Positions 6,751-10,747 of a stretch of 10,747 bases of DNA are shown piece after piece. The DNA is taken from NCBI GenBank assembly GCA_021780625.1, contig JAJXYI010000245.1:1-10747 (forward strand), given 5' to 3'. Every line of letters starts with the position of its first letter. Position 1 is the first letter of the stretch. The position numbers and the translations under genes are program-made. The notes under the pieces were generated by a model, which saw nothing but the letters and a program-made list of their open reading frames with translations, had not been told where the DNA came from and did not search any database. The DNA is from a bacterium. Its GTDB lineage: Bacteria > Verrucomicrobiota > Verrucomicrobiae > Opitutales > Opitutaceae.

Positions 6751-7358
6751 GATTTGACTTCCTCGAACGAGGAGAAGCCGCGGGCCGTGTGCGGGGGCAG
6801 GGCGGCGTGTTTGGCCATGACCGGGTAATAGACCTGCACGCCGTGGGCGCCGCCGTGCTCGATTTGGAACGGGTCGTCGTCGACCAGGTGCGGGATGCCC
6901 CAGGCGCGGCAGAACGCGATCTTGTTGGCGGCCATGAACAGGTGGTCGAAGGGCACGTCGTGCGCTTCGAGCCAGGCGCGGGTGCAGGCCTGGGCGCGAC
7001 GCAGGTCGCGGCGCGTGCAGATCACGATGCGCCAGCCCTCTTCGCGCAACCACCTCACGAAATCGACGCCGTCGGACCTCGGCGCGGCGGCGCGGTAGCA
7101 GAGCTCGTGGATTCGGTAGCGAAAATAGGAATACTCGGTGCTGAGCAGGTCTCCGGACTCTGGTGCGTCCTCTCGAACCCGGGCGAGGAACGCGGCGAAG
7201 GTCGGCTCAGAGAGCGCGTACGTCGGATCATAGGGGATCGGGAGCGTGCGCAGGGTGTGCGAGAAATCGTTCAGCGTGTCGTCGATGTCGATGGCGACCG
7301 TCGGGCGGTCGCCGGGGGTGGGGTCGGTGGGGGCGGGCGTTGGTACTGTGGCGGACAT
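6726..7358 (-). CDS. HAD-superfamily phosphatase, 5'-nucleotidase-like
   Basis: This 210-residue soluble HAD phosphatase has motif I VAIDIDDTLND, with nucleophile D24 and acid D26. Motif II is VICTRRD (T115), the motif III lysine is K146 in MAANKIAF, and motif IV is HLVDDDP (D160-D162). A cap of about 85 residues between motifs I and II, and the DIDDTLNDF opening, resemble 5'(3')-deoxyribonucleotidase (NT5C/YqfW-type) enzymes that dephosphorylate nucleoside monophosphates; the exact substrate is not readable. ATG 7358 is the first start upstream of motif I. The frame is open to 7517, but the extra residues are low complexity. No Shine-Dalgarno sequence is visible. The 3' end overlaps the AEP-like gene by 25 bases, so the two are translationally coupled and probably functionally linked. 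Confidence 0.88.
   Translation of the reverse strand: MSATVPTPAPTDPTPGDRPTVAIDIDDTLNDFSHTLRTLPIPYDPTYALSEPTFAAFLARVREDAPESGDLLSTEYSYFRYRIHELCYRAAAPRSDGVDFVRWLREEGWRIVICTRRDLRRAQACTRAWLEAHDVPFDHLFMAANKIAFCRAWGIPHLVDDDPFQIEHGGAHGVQVYYPVMAKHAALPPHTARGFSSFEEVKSWIRASAS
6758..6764 (-). promoter_or_regulatory. Strong ribosome-binding site of the AEP-like gene
   Basis: GAGGAAG on the minus strand lies 7 bases before the ATG at 6750 and within the last codons of the HAD gene. It is the clearest Shine-Dalgarno sequence in the window and rules out the longer open frame that reaches 7053. Confidence 0.75.
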
Positions 7359-7455
7359 GCCGGGGAGGGACGGGAGCGGCCGCACTCTCGGTCCGGTTGC
7401 GGGGGCTGTCGAGCGCCGAGCAGTGGCACCGAAACGCCCGCTTGTATCCGGCACC

Positions 7456-7971
7456 TCACTCCGCGGCCGCTGGGACGAGCCGTGCGAGCAGGGCGTCGAG
7501 GCGACGGTCGAGCTCACGGCCGACGGCGGCGAAGTGCGGATGGTCGAAGGAATCGAGCAGCGAAGAGGGCGCGTCGCGCGTCACCACGGTCGTTCCGCCC
7601 GGGCCGCCGTGAAACATCACGCGGAGCGGCGCATAGACGCCGGCCTCGGGATGGAGTTGCATGAGGCCGAGGGCGGTCAGGGGATTTCCGATGAGGAGCA
7701 TGCGGGCCTTGGGCGGGCCGCCGAGGGCGGCCACAACGACGTCGTGCCGGACCGCGCCCAGGATCATCAGTCCGGTGTCGCCGGCGGCGCGCTCGAGATG
7801 GAGCCGGAGGCGGGTCGGGGACCATCGGGCGAGAAGGGCCAGCCGGAGGCGTCGAGGCCGGCGCACCAGCGTGTGCAGGCGCCGGAGCGTCTCGTCGAAG
7901 GGCAGCGGCAGGATGGTCTGCACGCGCGTGGCGGAGAACACCCGGTGGGTGGTGGCGGACTGAAGGTTCAT
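7456..7971 (-). CDS. DUF302-domain protein
   Basis: This 171-residue soluble protein has no signal peptide. Its C-terminal half carries the DUF302 pattern: ARMLLIGNPLTALGLM (about 89-104), then HPEAGVYAPLRVMFHGG, then GTTVVTRDAPSSLLDSF. DUF302 proteins often stand alone or attached to redox proteins; their biochemical role is not established. The N-terminal part (VQTILPLPFDETLRRL) would be the first strand-helix unit of the domain. The gene begins 14 bases after the Fe-S protein stop, so it is most likely the last gene of the marR / Fe-S / DUF302 operon. The 97 bases that follow, before the HAD gene, contain no clear terminator. Confidence 0.82.
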   Translation of the reverse strand: MNLQSATTHRVFSATRVQTILPLPFDETLRRLHTLVRRPRRLRLALLARWSPTRLRLHLERAAGDTGLMILGAVRHDVVVAALGGPPKARMLLIGNPLTALGLMQLHPEAGVYAPLRVMFHGGPGGTTVVTRDAPSSLLDSFDHPHFAAVGRELDRRLDALLARLVPAAAE

Positions 7972-7985
7972 GGAGACGGATTGGA

Positions 7986-9302
7986 TCAGGAAAAGCAGCG
8001 GCCGAAGGCCAGGAGCCAGCGGGGATTGCCGCGGAGGCGGATGCGCCGGGTGAGCAACGCCCAGGGGAGCGATCTCTCCTTCGCGACGAAGCCGAGCCAG
8101 GTTTCCGAGTCGGCGTCGACGCGGAGCGTGGCCTCGCCGTGGTGGCCGGATTGAACCGCGATGCGTCCGCCGGCGATGCGCACGGTGGCGTCCGCGTGCT
8201 CCGCACCGGTGAAGGTGAAATGGTAGGTGGCGTCGAGATCGCCGGCCTTGCCGCGCTGAAACCCCAGGGCCAGGCCCTGGAGCAGGGCGGGGATGCTGCG
8301 CGGCCGAAGTGAGTTGCGGACGTGACGCGGCGTTTTGTGAGGGAACCGCTTCCTGACGTGGGTCTCGGCCTCGGAGCCGGGAATCACGTACACCGGCTCC
8401 TCTTTGGCCTGGAGCGGGCGGACGATCTCGTCGACGAAGGCCTTCTTCGACTGGAGATAGGGAGCGATGACGTCCTCGCCGGCGGGACAGACGGCCATGC
8501 AATAGGCGGCCTTGTAGTTCGGGCCGAAGCCGAGGCTTTGCCAGACGGAGACCGACTCGGACTCCTTCACACGGCGCCGGTAATCGCGCCCGTTGCGGCT
8601 GTCGGCGACGGTTTCGACCCAGTCGATGAAACCACCCATGAACTCGCGGTAATTGTGAGTCATGCAGGCCGAGAAGGCGAAGGAGCCGTCGGAACCGATC
8701 GCGCCGACGGGGCAGGCGGCGACGCAGAGCTTGCACTCGAGGCAGGGATTGTAGTCGAGCGCGCGGCCGTACGCGGAAATCTCGGCGCCGACGAGAATGG
8801 TGCCCAGCACGATGAAGTTGCCGAAGCGGGGATGGATGACGTTCCGGTGAATGCCCATGCGGCCCATGCCGGCGGCCTCGGCGACGGGCTTGTGGGAGAC
8901 GACCCACATGCGTTCGGACATCCAGCGGTCGGCCTCCATGGGGAAGCCCATGGGTGGATACAGGGCGCGCACGCCGGCGCGTTCGAGGGCGGCGGTGATG
9001 CGGCGGGCGACGCCGTTGGAGTCGTCGCCGGTGTGGTGGAATTCGGTGTTGGCGACGGAGCGTGCGGGGCTGCGCACGTTGTCGCGGTTCATGCGGAGCA
9101 CGAAACTGATCAGGCTGCGGGTGGGCGGGAATGCGCGTACGAGGTGCGGGCGCTCGGAAGCGAGGGAAGGGCGGTCGAGTTCGACGAAGCCGGCATCGTC
9201 GGCTCCGGCCTCCAGGCAGAGCCGGCGGAGACCCTCGGCGTCGAGGATCGTGGAACCGGCGGTGAACAGCGGGGTGGCGGTGGCGGAGTTATTGGAGTGC
9301 AT
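7986..9302 (-). CDS. QueG-like 4Fe-4S protein fused to an SCP2-like domain
   Basis: This is a 438-residue iron-sulfur protein. Residues about 20-180 resemble the catalytic half of epoxyqueuosine reductase / reductive dehalogenase-like proteins (for example EAGADDAGFVELDRP, and MGRMGIHRNVIHPRFGNF at 146-163). A ferredoxin segment follows: C187-x2-C190-x2-C193-x3-C197-P is a full cluster motif. C213, C268 and C272 (YCMAVCPAG) form an incomplete second motif, with Ala at 265 where the usual first Cys would be. About residues 335-438 form an SCP2 sterol-carrier-like domain (YHFTFTG, ATLRVDADSETWLGFV, GNPRWLLAF). A soluble oxidoreductase acting on a hydrophobic or corrinoid-bound substrate is possible but unproven. 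Start ATG 9302 lies inside a palindromic operator-like site; an in-frame GTG at 9308 is an alternative. No ribosome-binding site is visible. Confidence 0.88.
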   Translation of the reverse strand: MHSNNSATATPLFTAGSTILDAEGLRRLCLEAGADDAGFVELDRPSLASERPHLVRAFPPTRSLISFVLRMNRDNVRSPARSVANTEFHHTGDDSNGVARRITAALERAGVRALYPPMGFPMEADRWMSERMWVVSHKPVAEAAGMGRMGIHRNVIHPRFGNFIVLGTILVGAEISAYGRALDYNPCLECKLCVAACPVGAIGSDGSFAFSACMTHNYREFMGGFIDWVETVADSRNGRDYRRRVKESESVSVWQSLGFGPNYKAAYCMAVCPAGEDVIAPYLQSKKAFVDEIVRPLQAKEEPVYVIPGSEAETHVRKRFPHKTPRHVRNSLRPRSIPALLQGLALGFQRGKAGDLDATYHFTFTGAEHADATVRIAGGRIAVQSGHHGEATLRVDADSETWLGFVAKERSLPWALLTRRIRLRGNPRWLLAFGRCFS

Positions 9303-9308
9303 ATACAC
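9297..9308 (-). promoter_or_regulatory. Probable MarR operator at the Fe-S gene start
   Basis: GTGCATATACAC (plus strand) differs at one base from the perfect palindrome upstream of the marR gene and covers the annotated start codon of the Fe-S protein. On the minus strand it contains TATATG, which could be a -10 box. If so, the message would begin downstream of the annotated ATG and the true protein start would need revision. Otherwise the site would act as a downstream roadblock. Confidence 0.6.
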
Positions 9309-9351
9309 ATGGTGGGTTAAAAAGGGTGAAGGACGTGCAGGCGGTCTGGGT

Positions 9352-9792
9352 TCAGCCGGCGATTTCGTCGGCGGCGCGCTCGAGGTCGCGCAGGATGGCG
9401 GACCAGCGTTTCGTCCCGAGCGTCCGGATGATCTTCTCCTGGGCGGAGCGCCAGGCGGGGAGGGCGTTCTGGAGATCTCGGCGGCCTTTGGCGGTGATGG
9501 AAACCGAGACACGGCCGCCGCGCCCGGTGCCGGCGAGGGCGACGAGACCGTCGCGCTGCAGCGGGCGCAGATTGCGCACCAGGGTGGTGCGGTCCATTCC
9601 CAGCCAGTCGCTGAGGTCCTCCATCGACCAGTCGGCCTTGGCCGCGAGGGCGCCGAGGATCGGCGTCTGGGTCGGACGGATGCCGCGGCGCCGAAGTTCG
9701 GCGTCGTAGTATTGGGTGACGACGCGGCTGACCCAGCGCAGGTTGAAGCACACGCAGTTGTCCATCGAGCCCAGGTCGAGGTCCGGTTCCAT
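9352..9792 (-). CDS. MarR-family transcriptional regulator with N-terminal CxC
   Basis: This 146-residue winged-helix regulator has the recognition-helix region MDRTTLVRNLRPLQRDGLV (66-84) and the beta-wing GRGGRVSVSITAKG (90-103), which are typical MarR features. The N-terminal helix carries DNCVCFNLR with C13 and C15, near the position of the reactive cysteine of OhrR-type regulators, so redox or electrophile sensing is plausible. The ATG at 9792 is preceded by a good promoter and operator; Met10 is an alternative start. The open frame running to 10143 is Ser/Pro-rich antisense of the nitroreductase and is rejected. It lies 49 bases upstream of the Fe-S gene and is probably autoregulated through the palindrome at 9797-9808. 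Confidence 0.92.
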   Translation of the reverse strand: MEPDLDLGSMDNCVCFNLRWVSRVVTQYYDAELRRRGIRPTQTPILGALAAKADWSMEDLSDWLGMDRTTLVRNLRPLQRDGLVALAGTGRGGRVSVSITAKGRRDLQNALPAWRSAQEKIIRTLGTKRWSAILRDLERAADEIAG

Positions 9793-9796
9793 GCCA

Positions 9797-9808
9797 GTGC
9801 ATATGCAC
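9797..9808 (-). promoter_or_regulatory. Probable MarR operator (perfect 12-bp palindrome)
   Basis: GTGCATATGCAC is fully self-complementary and is centred on the presumed -10 box of the marR gene, 4 bases before its ATG. A copy with one mismatch recurs at the next gene (9297-9308). Position and recurrence fit an autoregulatory operator. Confidence 0.7.
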
Positions 9809-9828
9809 ACTAGGGCGGGGCGAGTCAA
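9800..9828 (-). promoter_or_regulatory. Probable sigma70-type promoter of the marR gene
   Basis: On the minus strand TTGACT (9823-9828) and CATATG (9800-9805) are separated by exactly 17 bases. The transcript would begin at or within a few bases of the marR ATG (9792), giving a leaderless or nearly leaderless message. This fits the absence of a ribosome-binding site there. The -10 lies inside the palindromic operator, so repressor binding would block it. Confidence 0.55.
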
Positions 9829-9850
9829 GCGCCGTCCGGTTGGGGATGGG

Positions 9851-10486
9851 TCAGGCGTCGGGGTAACCAACGGACTGCGCGAGCAGGATCGTCTGCTCGG
9901 GGCGCAGGCCGAGTTTCGCGCCGAGCGCGGCCTTGTCCACGTAGGCGCGGACGCCGGTGGCGAGTCGCTCGGAAGCACAGTACAGGTACACGTTCTGGGA
10001 AATGAATCCGGCGTCCATCGCGGCGTATTCGCGCTGGCCGGGCCCGGATCCGCCGGTGCGGGCGAAGTCGGCCACGAAGACGAGGGTGACAGGCGCCGAG
10101 GCGACGAAGGACTGGATGCCGCCGAGGGCGCGTATGTCTTCATCCAGTACGAGGCTGAGCCGGTGCGCGGACGGATCGTAGCGGTAGGCGCCAGTCTTGA
10201 GGAGGACGTACACGTCGGTCTCCCGCCAGTTTTTCGCGGAGGGGGCCGTGCGTTTGCCGTCGGGGCGGTTGACTCCGAAGGCGGCCCACAGGAGGTCGGA
10301 GAGTTGCTGGGTGGACAGCTCCGTGGTGGCGAAGGCGCGCGAGGTGGCGCGGTGTGAGAGGGCTTCCATCAGCGGCATGCCACCGGTCTTTTGAGGAGCC
10401 GGCAGCATGAGATCCGCGCGGGGGGCGGCCGCGAGGAGCGCGGTCGTCAACAGAAGCCCGGCGAGGCTGCGTAGGGGCGCATTCAT
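9851..10486 (-). CDS. Exported nitroreductase-family (SagB-like) flavoprotein
   Basis: This 211-residue protein has a signal peptide (about 1-24, with a LLLTTALLAAAPRA core) and a nitroreductase fold. The FMN-phosphate segment is RATSRAF (46-52), the LSDLLWAAFGVNR helix is at 62-74, and APSAKNWRETDVYVL (81-95) is the usual flavin-contact loop. MDAGFISQNVYL (157-168) forms the dimer helix, and the protein ends in VGYPDA. Size and order match the small SagB/ThcOx-type dehydrogenases; the substrate is unknown. The signal peptide lacks a twin-arginine motif, which is unusual for an FMN enzyme. ATG 10486 has AAGG 7 bases upstream. It precedes the marR gene by 58 bases, and that gap carries a separate promoter. 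Confidence 0.9.
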   Translation of the reverse strand: MNAPLRSLAGLLLTTALLAAAPRADLMLPAPQKTGGMPLMEALSHRATSRAFATTELSTQQLSDLLWAAFGVNRPDGKRTAPSAKNWRETDVYVLLKTGAYRYDPSAHRLSLVLDEDIRALGGIQSFVASAPVTLVFVADFARTGGSGPGQREYAAMDAGFISQNVYLYCASERLATGVRAYVDKAALGAKLGLRPEQTILLAQSVGYPDA

Positions 10487-10516
10487 GCGCCGACCTTAGC
10501 GGGTCGCAGCCACCCG

Positions 10517-10538
10517 GGCAATCCCGGTCCGGGTTGCC
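10517..10538. terminator. GC-rich inverted repeat, possible terminator of the right-edge gene
   Basis: GGCAA-T-CCCGG and CCGGGTTGCC pair nearly perfectly with one bulged base. They lie 12 bases downstream of the stop codon of the right-edge gene. There is no T-run on the minus strand, so it would be a weak or protein-assisted terminator. Confidence 0.4.
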
Positions 10539-10549
10539 TTTGAGGGCGT

Positions 10550-10747
10550 TCAGTCGGGCCGAGGGAAGCAGACGATTTGATTGGCCTCGCGGTGGTTGGT
10601 CCAGAAGTGGGTGCCGTCCCAGGCCAGGGCGCGTGCGGCGAAGGGCACGCGCACGAGGTCGACGGGCTGCGGGTTGGCGTCGCGGGGGTCGAGGCGGGTG
10701 AGCCAGTAATCGGTGGTCTCCTCGTCGTCGGTGGTCATGAGGTAGAT
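10550..10747 (-). CDS. C-terminal end of a probable beta-propeller protein (partial)
   Basis: The frame is open to the window edge, so this is the last 65 codons of a larger gene rather than a small protein starting at 10738. The closing segment F-A-A-R-A-L-A-W-D-G-T-H-F-W-T-N-H has the L-A-W-D-G-x-x-x-W pattern of one blade of a WD/NHL/YVTN-like beta-propeller, and ANQIVCFPRPD would be its last strand. The function is not readable. The stop is 63 bases before the nitroreductase start, with an inverted repeat between them. Confidence 0.65.
   Translation of the reverse strand: MYLMTTDDEETTDYWLTRLDPRDANPQPVDLVRVPFAARALAWDGTHFWTNHREANQIVCFPRPD

Noticed and set aside
6751..7053. N-terminal extension of the AEP-like frame
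   Set aside because: It is the out-of-frame shadow of the HAD gene; a strong ribosome-binding site marks ATG 6750.
5977..7358. NHEJ (LigD/Ku) or TOTE-type conflict system around the AEP-like gene
   Set aside because: No ligase, Ku, helicase or nuclease gene is present in the window; the neighbours are a phosphatase and a DUF2905 protein.
7972..8907. N-terminal extension of the DUF302 frame
   Set aside because: It is an Arg-rich shadow of the Fe-S gene, which has conserved cysteine motifs in the other frame.
9793..10143. N-terminal extension of the MarR frame
   Set aside because: It is a Ser/Pro-rich shadow of the nitroreductase; a promoter and operator lie directly before ATG 9792.

Overview
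This is a GC-rich bacterial window in which every convincing gene lies on the minus strand: eleven complete genes, plus a gene fragment at each edge. No RNA gene, insertion sequence, integrase, CRISPR array or phage marker was seen. The family mix is a TonB-dependent receptor with a YfiR-like protein and a two-component pair, a DUF2905 membrane protein, and exported enzymes. This indicates a Gram-negative, free-living organism. An Opitutaceae-like verrucomicrobium or a high-GC proteobacterium would fit, but this is a guess from gene style, as no marker gene is present.

Layout, read right to left in the direction of transcription. (1) 10747-10550: C-terminal end of a probable beta-propeller protein. 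(2) 10486-7456, a redox-flavoured block: an exported nitroreductase-fold flavoprotein; a MarR-family regulator with an N-terminal CxC; a QueG-like 4Fe-4S protein fused to an SCP2-like domain; and a DUF302 protein. Two nearly identical 12-bp palindromes lie at the starts of the marR gene and the Fe-S gene, so MarR probably controls both. (3) 7358-5977: a HAD-superfamily nucleotidase-like phosphatase whose 3' end overlaps, by 25 bases, a stand-alone protein resembling the archaeo-eukaryotic primase (AEP) fold. (4) 5934-4839: a DUF2905 membrane protein and an exported alpha/beta hydrolase, each preceded by a GC-rich inverted repeat. (5) 4838-4505: an upstream leader region without a credible gene. 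(6) 4504-1: a tight signalling operon of TonB-dependent receptor, YfiR-like periplasmic protein, CHASE8/HAMP histidine kinase and single-domain response regulator, running into a further gene cut by the window edge.

How the parts may work together. In block 6 the YfiR-like protein probably gates the periplasmic sensor domain of the kinase, as YfiR gates the diguanylate cyclase YfiN, with the outer-membrane receptor as a possible signal or ligand source. Block 2 looks like a self-contained redox-responsive operon with a local repressor. Block 3 is the least explained part: a primase-fold protein whose motif I reads NxD instead of DxD, translationally coupled to a phosphatase and without ligase, Ku or helicase neighbours.
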